DNA of 46,610 bases. It comes from Deltaproteobacteria bacterium (lineage in GTDB: Bacteria > Desulfobacterota > Deferrimicrobia > Deferrimicrobiales > Deferrimicrobiaceae). Both the position numbers and the translations under genes were made by a program. Positions 1-8,286 of this stretch are shown in pieces. Under the pieces are notes generated by a model. That model was not told where the DNA came from and did not search any database. It saw nothing but the letters and a program-made list of their open reading frames with translations. Numbering within the stretch: the stretch's first letter is position 1; each line of letters starts with the position of its first letter. The DNA lies in contig JACRNP010000056.1 in assembly GCA_016234845.1 (NCBI GenBank), positions 1-46,610 on the forward strand, read 5' to 3'.

Positions 1-1
1 G

Positions 2-493
2 GTCAACTACTCCCTCGGGATGCAGGCGCAGGCCGTCTCCGGGGGGTGGTCCGCCGCCCGGAAGGCGGGGAGGATGTTCCGGTTCGGCGGGGGCGCGGAG
101 TGGACGCCCGGCGCCCGGCACGCGGCGGCCGCGGCGGGACTCGCCGCGGCCGCTCTTTTCCTGCTGCGGAGCGCCTTGCGGCGCCGGAGGACGATGGGAG
201 ACGGTGCACCGGGAAGACGCGCCCGCTTGCCGGCCCCGTACGCCCGTCTCGCCGCCCGCCTGGAACGCGCCGGATTCCGCCCATCCCCCGGAGCCCCCAT
301 GGAGGAGATGGTCGGGGCTGCGGTAGCGTCGCGGCCGGAACTGGCGGAGAACGCGGCCCGGTTCCTTCCCCTGTACCACCGGGACCGCTTCGGTCCCGTC
401 CCGCTCGCGCCGCCGCTACGGGAGGAGGCGTTCCGTCGGGCGGAGTCGCTTCGAAGGGGGCTCCCGACCCGCGCGGCGCGGGTGGTAGAATGA
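2..493 (+). CDS. TgpA-like transglutaminase, C-terminal part (5' truncated)
   Basis: The reading frame is open from the window edge, so only the last 163 residues of a larger protein are present. The fragment begins with VNYSLG, which resembles the sequence just after the transglutaminase domain in TgpA/DUF3488 proteins. A hydrophobic, alanine- and leucine-rich segment (about residues 40-58 of the fragment) followed by an Arg cluster looks like the last membrane helix. The tail, with ELAENAARFLPLYHRDRFGP, resembles the DUF4129 domain that closes TgpA proteins. TgpA proteins are inner-membrane enzymes with a periplasmic transglutaminase domain, often beside MoxR and DUF58 genes; those would lie upstream, outside the window. 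The family call rests on a short fragment and should be confirmed with the full gene. Confidence 0.62.
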   Translation, partial: VNYSLGMQAQAVSGGWSAARKAGRMFRFGGGAEWTPGARHAAAAAGLAAAALFLLRSALRRRRTMGDGAPGRRARLPAPYARLAARLERAGFRPSPGAPMEEMVGAAVASRPELAENAARFLPLYHRDRFGPVPLAPPLREEAFRRAESLRRGLPTRAARVVE

Positions 494-528
494 TTTCCTT
501 GCGCGATCCATCGCCGACAAGGGGTTCG

Positions 529-2001
529 ATGCGTTTCCGTTCGACCGTCCGCCGCTGCCTGGTTCCCGTCTCCGTCCTGGCCGTCGCGCTTGCCGCGGCG
601 CCGGGGCGGGCCGCGAGGGTTCCGGTCGCCTCCTTCCCCCCGGGGTTCACCCTTCCCCGGGGCGATATCGTGTTCCAGTCGCGCATGCCGCTGGCGGACA
701 TCGCTCCCGGAGAGTGGACGGAGCGCCAGAGGGGAGAGGTCGCGTACTTCCGGGAGCAGATGCGCAAGCGCGACGAGATCTTCCTGCTCGTGCAGGTGAC
801 GCTCGACGCCATCGGGCGGACGGACGAGAACGAGGGGCTGGCCAACGAGGTGGCGCAGGCGGTCGCGGTGAGGCTCCGGGACGCCGGCATCCCGCCGGAC
901 CGGATGCTCATCCTTCCCGGACGGGAGGATCGCGCGTCCCTCGACGGGCCGCGGCTTTCGGGCTTCGCGCGGCACCAGGTCGTGGAAATCACCGGCTTCC
1001 TCGGAAGCGAATGGCTTCGGAGAAAACCGCCGCAGGAGGTGCGCCGCGCCGTCGATCTCCCGCCGCCGGCCGGGATCTCCCTCCTCGAGCCCGCGGACGC
1101 GGGAACCGACCGGGCGAACCACATGCTCCGGGGGACCACGGACCCGTCGGTGGCAAGCCTCGCCGTGACGATCGGCCAGGACGCACGGACCGTCGCCGTC
1201 CGGGACGGGCGGTTCGAGACGCCGATTTCCCTGCGGTCCGGCGAAAACCCGATCGTGGTCACCGGCCTGGACCCGTTCGGCCGCGTCCTCAGGGCGTCGA
1301 GGACCGTCCGCTACACGCCGCCCCATCCCACGATCGAGATCCTCTCCCCCGCGGAGGGGACGGTGACCGACGTCTCCCGGTCGCCGGTGATCTCGGTGCG
1401 CGGGGCGATCCGGAGCAGGACTCCGCTCCGGGAGGCGTTTCTCATCCAGAACGACATCCCGAGGAACATCCCCGTCCGGGAGGACGGCACGTTCCTCCAG
1501 CAGGCGATTCTCATGACCGAGGCGGACACGTTCCAGGTGGAGGCGATCGACACGGCGGGAGAGACGGGCACCAGCGGGATCCGGCGGGCGCCCTCGAGGG
1601 GGATCGCGGATCGCCCGTTGATGGCGATCCTCCATTGGGACGAGGACGACGTCGATCTCGATCTCCACGTCGACGACGGATCGGATCACCACACCTGGTT
1701 CGACGCCGCGGACGCGCTGGAGAACCCGTCCGCGATCCCGGAAGGGAAACTGTGGATCGACAACCGCCGGGGTTTCGGCCCGGAGGTCTTCACGATGGAG
1801 AGGACCGTCCCGGGCGAGTACGCCTTCTCCGTCCGCCGGTATCGCGGAAAGAAGCGGTGCCGCGCGTTTCTCACCCTCGTGCTGTTCGCCGGAGCGCCGT
1901 CCCGGAAGCTCGTCCGGGTCTACGGGCCGGTGGAACTCTCGGAGGAATCCCCGGCCGCGGAAATCGTCCGCGTCTCGCTCCCCTCGGGGATCGTGCGGTA
2001 G
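529..2001 (+). CDS. Exported protein with OmpA-like segment and C-terminal DUF2135 (YfaP-like) domain
   Basis: 490 residues. The start at 529 has AGGGG just upstream and gives a clean Sec signal (MRFRST then a hydrophobic stretch ending near residue 28). An in-frame ATG at 490 overlaps the preceding stop, but would put 13 polar residues before the signal. Residues about 85-135 (TDENEGLANEVAQAVAVRL, then GIPPDRM) look like the peptidoglycan-binding half of an OmpA-type domain. The middle contains Ig-like beta strands with a repeated IEILSPAEG-type motif. Residues about 365-460 match the DUF2135/YfaP pattern (ILHWDEDDVDLDLHV, then WIDNRRGFGPE), a periplasmic beta domain of unknown role. It is probably cotranscribed with the following secreted genes. 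I infer a structural or adaptor role in the periplasm; no catalytic motif is visible. Confidence 0.75.
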   Translation: MRFRSTVRRCLVPVSVLAVALAAAPGRAARVPVASFPPGFTLPRGDIVFQSRMPLADIAPGEWTERQRGEVAYFREQMRKRDEIFLLVQVTLDAIGRTDENEGLANEVAQAVAVRLRDAGIPPDRMLILPGREDRASLDGPRLSGFARHQVVEITGFLGSEWLRRKPPQEVRRAVDLPPPAGISLLEPADAGTDRANHMLRGTTDPSVASLAVTIGQDARTVAVRDGRFETPISLRSGENPIVVTGLDPFGRVLRASRTVRYTPPHPTIEILSPAEGTVTDVSRSPVISVRGAIRSRTPLREAFLIQNDIPRNIPVREDGTFLQQAILMTEADTFQVEAIDTAGETGTSGIRRAPSRGIADRPLMAILHWDEDDVDLDLHVDDGSDHHTWFDAADALENPSAIPEGKLWIDNRRGFGPEVFTMERTVPGEYAFSVRRYRGKKRCRAFLTLVLFAGAPSRKLVRVYGPVELSEESPAAEIVRVSLPSGIVR

Positions 2002-2031
2002 CCGGCCCCAAACGACGAAAGGACGAAACCG

Positions 2032-2556
2032 ATGAACACGACCCAACGGATCGCCGGGATCTGCGTCCTCCTGGTCTTTTCCTGCCTCCCGCAGCCGTCG
2101 CGCGGGGCCGACGACGCCGTCGATCCGATCGAGCGGGAACTCGCCGCCACCTTGAAGGAGATGGACGCCCTCTCGGCGGAGCTGGACCGGATCGAGGAGA
2201 TCGCGGCGACGCCGAAGGCGACGTCCGTCCGTTTCGAGATCCGCCGGTCGGGGAACGTCCCGGCGCCGGCGGCCCTCCGGCTGTATCTGTCCGGAAAGCC
2301 GGAGCCGGAGCGGGAGTGGACGAAAGCGGACCGCGACCGGTTCCTCTCCGGGACGGAACCGGTCGTGTTCGTCGCGCCGATCCTCCCCGGGACGCAGGAG
2401 GCGCGCGTAGTTCTGACCCACCCGACCTGGAAGGTCTCCCCCTCCCGCGATTTCCGCCCGGCGGTTTCTCCCGGCGGGACGTTCCTCCTGCGGCTTACGC
2501 TCGCGGCGCAGCCGGACGGAAACGAACCGTCGCTCGTCCCGTCGCCGGAGAAGTAG
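2032..2556 (+). CDS. Small secreted protein of unknown function
   Basis: 174 residues. The ATG is preceded by GAAAGGAC at good spacing. Residues 1-25 form a Sec signal (hydrophobic GICVLLVFSCL, cut near SRGA). A short amphipathic helix follows (IERELAATLKEMDALSAELDRIEE, about 33-58) and could form a coiled coil. After it comes a beta-rich domain with VRFEIRRSGNVPAPAALRLYLSG and a repeated VxLTHPTW/LRLTL pattern. I do not recognise a named family. It sits 30 bp after the DUF2135 gene and 5 bp before the giant TPR gene, so it is almost certainly translated with them and is probably a periplasmic or outer-membrane-associated subunit of the same system. Confidence 0.72.
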   Translation: MNTTQRIAGICVLLVFSCLPQPSRGADDAVDPIERELAATLKEMDALSAELDRIEEIAATPKATSVRFEIRRSGNVPAPAALRLYLSGKPEPEREWTKADRDRFLSGTEPVVFVAPILPGTQEARVVLTHPTWKVSPSRDFRPAVSPGGTFLLRLTLAAQPDGNEPSLVPSPEK

Positions 2557-2561
2557 GGTCG

Positions 2562-5500
2562 GTGTTCCTCCGGCGTCTGCCCTCCGGGGCCTTGCTCCTG
2601 CTCGCGCTGTGCGTCGAGGCGCACGGAGGATCCGTCGTCCGCGCCGACTCTCCCGAGGAGTGGCTCCGCCTCGGCCTTCCGAGGGAGGCGGTGCGGAGCT
2701 ACGTCGCGCTCCCGCCTGCCGCCCGCCACGGGAGCCCCGCGCTCCCCCGGCTCCTGCGCGACCTGGCCGGGGCCGGGAAGGAGGATGAGGCGCTTCGCCT
2801 GTTCCACGAGGAGCTCCCCCGTCTCGCGGAACCGGTCCGCTCCGCCGCGATCCTCGAGGCGGGGAAGATCCGATGGCGCAGGAAGGAGCACGACGAGGCC
2901 GCGGACCTTTTCCGGCGGATCCGTCCCGGCTCCCCCGAAGCGCAGGATGCCGCCGCGTACGTCGCGCGCCACCTCGCCGCCCGGGGCGATCCGGGAGGGG
3001 CGATCCGGACGCTCGGCGCCGCGCCCGACGGGCCGGTGAAATCCCGATTGGCCGCGGAGATCGGGCGGATGCGGGGCGGCCCGGAAAGCGCGCCTCCGGA
3101 ACGGGCACGGGAGTCCCCCGGGGCGGACGTCGAGCGGGCGTCGGGAATCCCGGGGAAGGTGGAGTTCCTTTCGGCCCTGGCGCGGGCCCGACTTTCGTCC
3201 GGCGACCGGGCGGGCGCGCTCGAGGCGGCCCGGGAAGGGCTCGCGGACATCGGCCGGTGGCGTTCCGCCGTCGCGGCGCAGACCCTGTGGGACGGCACGC
3301 ATCCGGGGGCGGAAGCTTCGCTTGCGGGGGCGGTCTCCCTGTTCCCCTTCGGCGAGGACGTATCGGCGCTCGAGGCGCCGGGGCGGCGGTTTCTCTCCCT
3401 TTCCGCCCTTCACCGCACCCTGGTCGAATCCCGGGAGCGGGCCGCGTCGTTGGCCCGGGATGCGCGGCGCCGGGCGGATGCGGTCCGGGCCCGGATCGCG
3501 CTGCATTCCGGGAAACGGGCGAGGCTCGAGCAGGTCGAGGGCCGTTTCCGGGACGACGCCCGGCGGTCCGGCGGCGTCCCGCGCCGCCTGCTCCTCGCGG
3601 CGGACGAACTCTCCGTGACCGGGTGGGGGGAGCGGTCCGACCGCCATACGGCGGCCCTGCTCGACGAGACCGCGGAGAGGCTCTCGCGGATTTCCGCCGC
3701 CGCGAGGAAGCTCGGATCGACGATGCGGGCGAGAGTCGCCTGGGAGGACACGCGGGGGCTCCCCCCGGAGGACCAGAGGATGATCATCTTCGCCCGGGAC
3801 CGCCTCGCGAAGGCGGGCGGGACGCTCGAGGCGCTGGAGGCGAAGGTGACGCTGCTGCGGGCGAAGGTATGGGCACGGTGGAAGGAATCGTACGCGGAAC
3901 GCCTCTCCCGGGATTTCGACGCCGCGGAGAGCGCGAGGGCGCGGGGGGAGGAAGGAGCGGCGCGCGCGCGGCGGATCGGGAGCCGTCTGCGCGGGGAGTC
4001 CGCGGAGCTCGCGGCGTGGGAGACCTTTCTGGGAAGGATGGAGGAGCGGATGACGGTCGACGCGGCGGCCCTCGGAAAAGCCCGCGCCGACGTCCACCGG
4101 TTCGCGGCGGAGGCGCTCGCGGCCGCCCGGAACGCCGCCGGGCCGGCGATCGCGCGGAAGGAGCGCGGGCTTCACCGCCTCGCCGGGCGCGCGGCGGCGG
4201 AGTGGTTCCTCGAGGGGAAACCCGCGGCGGCCGACAACGGCGCGGGGACGCCGCCGCCCGCGATGCTCCCGGAGGCGATCCGCCACCTCGAGGCGTCCAT
4301 CCCGCCCGCGGGGGAACGCGCCCCGCACATGGACGAAACGCTGTACACGCTGGCGGCCCTCCGCTTCGAGGAGGCGGAGCGCGGTTATTACGGGGGGCGG
4401 GACGGGGAACGGAAGGATGCGCCGGACCTGGCGGTCCCCGCCCGCCTGTTCCGCAAGGTGGCCGACGACTTCCCCGGGAGCCCCTACGGCGAGGCCGCCT
4501 TCTACGGCCTCTCCCTCTGCCTGCAGGAGTCGGGGGCTCCCGACAACGCGGCCGCCGTCCTGGAGACGCTCCTCTCGCGATACCCCGCCACGCGGTACGC
4601 GGACGAGGCGAACCTGCGCCTCGGGGAGCACCGGTTCGACCGGTACGATTTCCCCGGTGCCGAGACGGCGTACCGGAAGGTGCGGGACGGGGCGGCGCCG
4701 GAAGTCGCGATCACCGCCCGCTTCAAGCTCGGCTGGGCGCTGTTCCTCCAGGGACGACCGGCGGAGGCGGCGGAGAAGTTCACGGAGGCGTCGCTCCTGT
4801 CGGCCGGCGCCTCCAGGACCGGCGGCCTTCGGGAAGAGGCCCGGCGGATGACGGCCCGCTCCCTGATCGAGGCCGGCGCGGAACGGGAGGCGGAGACGTT
4901 CCTTTCCCGCCGCGCCGCCGCCGCCGAAGGGGGCGCGGTCCTCCTGGAGATCGAGCGGCTGCTGGAGGCGCAGAACCGGTACGACGAGGCGGCGGCGGTC
5001 GCGACCCGCCTGGGGGCGGCCTACCCGCTCGCCCCCGAGCGGGTATCCGCCGAGGAGGAGGCGGCCGCGGCGCTCCGGAAGGGCGGGAGGATCGACGAGA
5101 GCATGTCGCGCCGGGGAGCGTTTCACGCCGCCTTCGGTCCCGGCACGCCGTGGCGGAAATCCCCCGGACGGACCGCCGCCGAGATATCCCGCGCGGACTC
5201 CCTCTCCATGGAAGGTCTCACCGCGGCCGGCTTCCATTTCCACGCCGCCGCACGGGAGAAGCCTCCGGGTGACCGTTCCCGCGTCCTCGCCCTGTACGAC
5301 GCGTTCCTTTCCCGTTTCCCCGCGGCGGAGAAGTCCGGAGAGGTGGCGTACCAGCGGGCGTGGCTCCTGTTCGAGGACGGGAGGAAGCGGGACGCCTTGC
5401 CGGCGTTCGAGGCGGTGGCCCGGCGCCCATCGGGGGCCCGCGGCGAGGCGGCGCGGTACATGGCGGTCCCGTGCGCCAAGGACCTCTCGTCTCCCGCCGA

Positions 5501-6884
5501 CGCGGCGTCGCAGGGGGAAATCGTGCGCCTGGCGGGAGAGTACGAGCGGGCGTACCCCCGGGGCGAGCGCATCCGGCCGGTTCTTCTGGACCGCGCGCGC
5601 GCGCACTACAACCGGAAGGAGTGGGACGCGGCGGCGAAGGCGGCGGGGGAGTCGGGGCGGCGGACCGAAGATCCCGGCGACCGCAGGACGGCGTTCCGGT
5701 TGGCGGGCGAGGCGCTCTTCGAGGCGGGTCGATACCCGGACGCGGAAGGCGCGTTCCGCGAGATCCTCGCCGCGTCGCCCCCCGACGGGGAACGCGCGGA
5801 GGCGCAGAAGTGGGTCGGCTTCTCGATGTTCCGCTCGGCGGAACGGTTCCCCGCTTCGCGCGGCGCGGACGCGGGCGCCCTGTTCCTCCGGATCGCCCGG
5901 GAGTTTCCGGCGCTCCCGATCGTTCCCGAGGCCCGTTTCCGCGCCGGCGCCGCGTTCGCGGACGCGGGGAGGAGCGCGGAGGCGATCGACGCGTACCGGT
6001 CCGTCGAAACGGCGCACGCGGATTCCCCGCTGGCGGAAACCGCCACCCGGCGCCTCGCGGCGCTGTACGAGAAGACCGGACAGCCGCTGCCGGCGGCGGA
6101 GCGGCTGGAGCGCCTGTCGGCGGGAGAGAAAGGCGGCGAAGCGAGGGCCGGCATGCTCTTCCGGTCGGCGGAGCTGTACTCTCGCGGGAAGGAGGAGGCC
6201 CGATCGAGGAAGGCGTACGGAGCGGCCGCCGCGGTCGCCGACGCGCCGGCGCCGCTGAAGATCCTTTCCCTCTTCCGGGCCGGCGAGAGCGCCCGGGCGG
6301 ATGGGCTTGCGATCGAGGCGGACAGCCGGTACGACGAGGCGGTGAAAATCCACCGGGAATCGGGAGGGGCGGCGCCGGAGATCGCGGGGCGCGCGCTCCA
6401 CCGGCGCGCCGAGGCGAAATTGAGCGCATACCTGCCGATCCGCATCGCGCCGCCGCTCGAGCGGACGTACGCGGAGAAGCAGCAGGCGCTCGAGGCGTGC
6501 GTCGCCCTGTACGCGGACGCGGTCCGGATCGGTGACGCCGGAACCGTGTCCGCCTCCCTTCATCGGATCGGGGAGGCGCTCGAGGATTTCCGCGCGGCCG
6601 TCCTGGCCTCCCCTCCCCCGCCGGAGCTTTCTTCCGCGGAGAAGGAGGAGTATCTCTTCCTGCTGGAGGAGCGGGCCGCCCCGATCGAGGAGCGCGCCGT
6701 CCTGAGCTTCCGGAACAACGTGCGCCAGGCGGCCGCCGCGGACCATTTCGACGACTGGGTGGCGAAGAGCCGGGAACGCCTTCGGTCGTTGCGGCCCGCC
6801 GTATTCGGAAAGCGGGCCGAGTTCGCCTTCCCGACCGTTCCGGTCCCCGACTTCGTCGGGATCACGGAGAGGGCGATCCCGTGA
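2562..6884 (+). CDS. Giant periplasmic TPR-repeat protein
   Basis: 1440 residues from a GTG at 2562, which follows GGAG at 2547-2550 and gives a signal peptide (RRLPSGALLLLALCVEAHGG). No start further upstream makes sense because the frame then runs through the preceding genes. The protein is almost wholly helical. About 285-335 is a charged coiled coil (ESRERAASLARDARRR). Tetratricopeptide-like pairs run from about 620 to 760 (LFRKVADDFPGSPYGEAAFYGL, YPATRYADEANLRLG) and again from about 1055 to 1190, in the style of the BamD/CpoB tol-pal repeats. No enzymatic motif is seen. Very large periplasmic TPR proteins are known in the Myxococcus gliding (Glt) apparatus, where they scaffold the envelope-spanning complex; a similar role is inferred here from the AgmX/PglI-domain partner downstream. 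The gene overlaps the next by 4 bp (GTGA). Confidence 0.82.
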   Translation: MFLRRLPSGALLLLALCVEAHGGSVVRADSPEEWLRLGLPREAVRSYVALPPAARHGSPALPRLLRDLAGAGKEDEALRLFHEELPRLAEPVRSAAILEAGKIRWRRKEHDEAADLFRRIRPGSPEAQDAAAYVARHLAARGDPGGAIRTLGAAPDGPVKSRLAAEIGRMRGGPESAPPERARESPGADVERASGIPGKVEFLSALARARLSSGDRAGALEAAREGLADIGRWRSAVAAQTLWDGTHPGAEASLAGAVSLFPFGEDVSALEAPGRRFLSLSALHRTLVESRERAASLARDARRRADAVRARIALHSGKRARLEQVEGRFRDDARRSGGVPRRLLLAADELSVTGWGERSDRHTAALLDETAERLSRISAAARKLGSTMRARVAWEDTRGLPPEDQRMIIFARDRLAKAGGTLEALEAKVTLLRAKVWARWKESYAERLSRDFDAAESARARGEEGAARARRIGSRLRGESAELAAWETFLGRMEERMTVDAAALGKARADVHRFAAEALAAARNAAGPAIARKERGLHRLAGRAAAEWFLEGKPAAADNGAGTPPPAMLPEAIRHLEASIPPAGERAPHMDETLYTLAALRFEEAERGYYGGRDGERKDAPDLAVPARLFRKVADDFPGSPYGEAAFYGLSLCLQESGAPDNAAAVLETLLSRYPATRYADEANLRLGEHRFDRYDFPGAETAYRKVRDGAAPEVAITARFKLGWALFLQGRPAEAAEKFTEASLLSAGASRTGGLREEARRMTARSLIEAGAEREAETFLSRRAAAAEGGAVLLEIERLLEAQNRYDEAAAVATRLGAAYPLAPERVSAEEEAAAALRKGGRIDESMSRRGAFHAAFGPGTPWRKSPGRTAAEISRADSLSMEGLTAAGFHFHAAAREKPPGDRSRVLALYDAFLSRFPAAEKSGEVAYQRAWLLFEDGRKRDALPAFEAVARRPSGARGEAARYMAVPCAKDLSSPADAASQGEIVRLAGEYERAYPRGERIRPVLLDRARAHYNRKEWDAAAKAAGESGRRTEDPGDRRTAFRLAGEALFEAGRYPDAEGAFREILAASPPDGERAEAQKWVGFSMFRSAERFPASRGADAGALFLRIAREFPALPIVPEARFRAGAAFADAGRSAEAIDAYRSVETAHADSPLAETATRRLAALYEKTGQPLPAAERLERLSAGEKGGEARAGMLFRSAELYSRGKEEARSRKAYGAAAAVADAPAPLKILSLFRAGESARADGLAIEADSRYDEAVKIHRESGGAAPEIAGRALHRRAEAKLSAYLPIRIAPPLERTYAEKQQALEACVALYADAVRIGDAGTVSASLHRIGEALEDFRAAVLASPPPPELSSAEKEEYLFLLEERAAPIEERAVLSFRNNVRQAAAADHFDDWVAKSRERLRSLRPAVFGKRAEFAFPTVPVPDFVGITERAIP

Positions 6885-8041
6885 CGCGAAAACCGATATC
6901 CATCGCGGTCGCCGCCCTGTTCGCCGTCCTGCACGCGGGATGCGCCCCGCAGCGGGCCGCGCTCCTGCCCGCTCCTCCGTCCGAGGTCCGGAGGACGGCG
7001 CCCGGAACCGCCTCCGTCCCCTCCGGCGCCTCCCCCGCGCCCGGGCCGGATTACGGATCGTTGTACCGGGAATCGTTGACCCGGACCCGCGACCTGCTGC
7101 GGGCGGGGGAGGCGCGGAAGGCGGTGCCGCTGTGGGACGCGCTGGAGAAGACCCCGTTCGCCGCCGAAGCCTTTTTCAACCGCGGAGTGCTCCTCCAGCT
7201 CTCCGGAGATCGAGACGGGGCGGAATCGCAGTATCGACGCGCCGCGTCCCCCCCGCTCCTGTCGGAGCCCGCGGCCGCGAACCTTCTCGGCATCGCGCTG
7301 CTCCGGGGCGATCGGGAGAAGCTGCGCGAGTTCGTCGACAACGCCGTGAAGCCGGTCACGGCGCTCCCGGGCGACCGCCTCCCCGAACTCTCCTCCAACC
7401 TTTTCGCTGCGCTGATCGACCTGGCGCGCGTCGAGGAGGCGGAAACGGCTTACGGGAGATTGTCGGCAAGGGGGACGGCCACCCCTTCCCTGCCCTGGAA
7501 CCGGGCCGTGCTGGCGTATCGAAAGGGAGATCCGGTGGACGCGCGGAGGTACGCCGCGGCCGTTCCGCCCTCGGTGGCGGCGCTGTGGCCGGTGGCGGCC
7601 TCCCGCGTGGCGTGGGAGCGGGACCCGTCGAATGTCCCGCCGCTTTCCGACGACGGTTCCGCCGAACCGCGGATCCGGTCGCTCTCCGCCAATCTCGAGG
7701 CGCACCGCGCATGGACAAAGGGCGAATACGCCGCCGCCCGGGACCTGCTCCGGTCGGCCGCCGGGGAACGGCCATCCGGCGAATCCCTGACGAATTTGGG
7801 AGTCGTCCTTGCCGAAATGGGAAAATGGAAGGAAGCGCTGGGGGCGCTGGAACGGTCGGCGAAAGAGGCGCCGAACCTGCCGGAGGCGTGGCTGAACCTC
7901 GGGCTGTTCCGGGAGATGTACCTCGGTGACGCTCCGGGAGCCATCCTGTGCTACGAACGGTACGTGCGGCTGAACGGTCCGAGAAAGGAGGAGGCGTCGA
8001 GGTGGTCCGAGGGACTGAAAAAATCGCAACCGTCGCGCTGA
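6881..8041 (+). CDS. TPR-repeat lipoprotein
   Basis: 386 residues. The GTG start overlaps the previous stop as GTGA. The N-terminus is a lipoprotein signal: MTRKPIS, a hydrophobic run, then LHAGC, with Cys21 as the predicted lipidated residue. TPR units are visible at about residues 70-125 (GEARKAVPLWDALEKTPFAAEAFFNRGVLLQLSGDRDGAESQYRRA) and at the C-terminus (SLTNLGVVLAEMGKWKEALGALERS, LPEAWLNLGLFREMY). It resembles in layout, not in proven homology, the TPR lipoprotein AglT/GltE of Myxococcus. With the giant TPR protein it probably forms the scaffold between inner and outer membrane. Confidence 0.8.
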   Translation: MTRKPISIAVAALFAVLHAGCAPQRAALLPAPPSEVRRTAPGTASVPSGASPAPGPDYGSLYRESLTRTRDLLRAGEARKAVPLWDALEKTPFAAEAFFNRGVLLQLSGDRDGAESQYRRAASPPLLSEPAAANLLGIALLRGDREKLREFVDNAVKPVTALPGDRLPELSSNLFAALIDLARVEEAETAYGRLSARGTATPSLPWNRAVLAYRKGDPVDARRYAAAVPPSVAALWPVAASRVAWERDPSNVPPLSDDGSAEPRIRSLSANLEAHRAWTKGEYAAARDLLRSAAGERPSGESLTNLGVVLAEMGKWKEALGALERSAKEAPNLPEAWLNLGLFREMYLGDAPGAILCYERYVRLNGPRKEEASRWSEGLKKSQPSR

Positions 8042-8286
8042 TCGCGCTGCTGTGGGTCGTTGCGCCTTCCCCCGCGGAGGCGGCGGGGCCGGTTGGCGCG
8101 GCCGGAAGGGATCCCGGGGGCGCGGTGCGGCTCGACGAGGTGCGGATCACGGGGAGCCCGGAGCACCCGGGGATCCTCTTCTTCCTCCCGCGAACCCGTT
8201 TCCGCCTCCTCCCCCTGCGGACGGAACGGGATGACGCCGGCGACATGCTGCGGGACGATCGGGAGAAGGGAGCGCCGGCCCCTTGA
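8002..8286 (+). CDS. Small exported protein beside the TonB-like gene
   Basis: 94 residues from a GTG at 8002, preceded by AAGGAGG at 7985-7991, inside the end of the TPR lipoprotein gene (40-bp overlap). A signal peptide is clear (KIATVALIALLWVVAPSPAEA). The mature part has a VRLDEVRITGSPEHPGILF core followed by FLPRTRFRLLPL. Similar short proteins carrying an EI.G.V..P-type core lie beside AgmX/PglI-domain genes in deltaproteobacteria; this comparison is from memory and not tested. The stop overlaps the next start (TTGA), implying coupled translation and a shared complex. Function unknown. Confidence 0.7.
   Translation: MVRGTEKIATVALIALLWVVAPSPAEAAGPVGAAGRDPGGAVRLDEVRITGSPEHPGILFFLPRTRFRLLPLRTERDDAGDMLRDDREKGAPAP

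Noticed and set aside
490-2001. Start of the DUF2135 protein at ATG 490, overlapping the TgpA stop
   Set aside because: The start at 529 has a better ribosome site and places the signal peptide at the N-terminus. The ATG at 490 cannot be excluded.
7-3108. Very long minus-strand open frame (over 1000 codons) opposite the envelope genes
   Set aside because: Arg/Pro-rich translation with no domain; it is a mirror of GC-biased codons in the + strand genes, which have signal peptides and recognisable repeats.
1920-6746. Minus-strand open frame of about 1600 codons opposite the giant TPR gene
   Set aside because: Same cause; the + strand frame has a signal peptide, TPR pattern and coupled neighbours.
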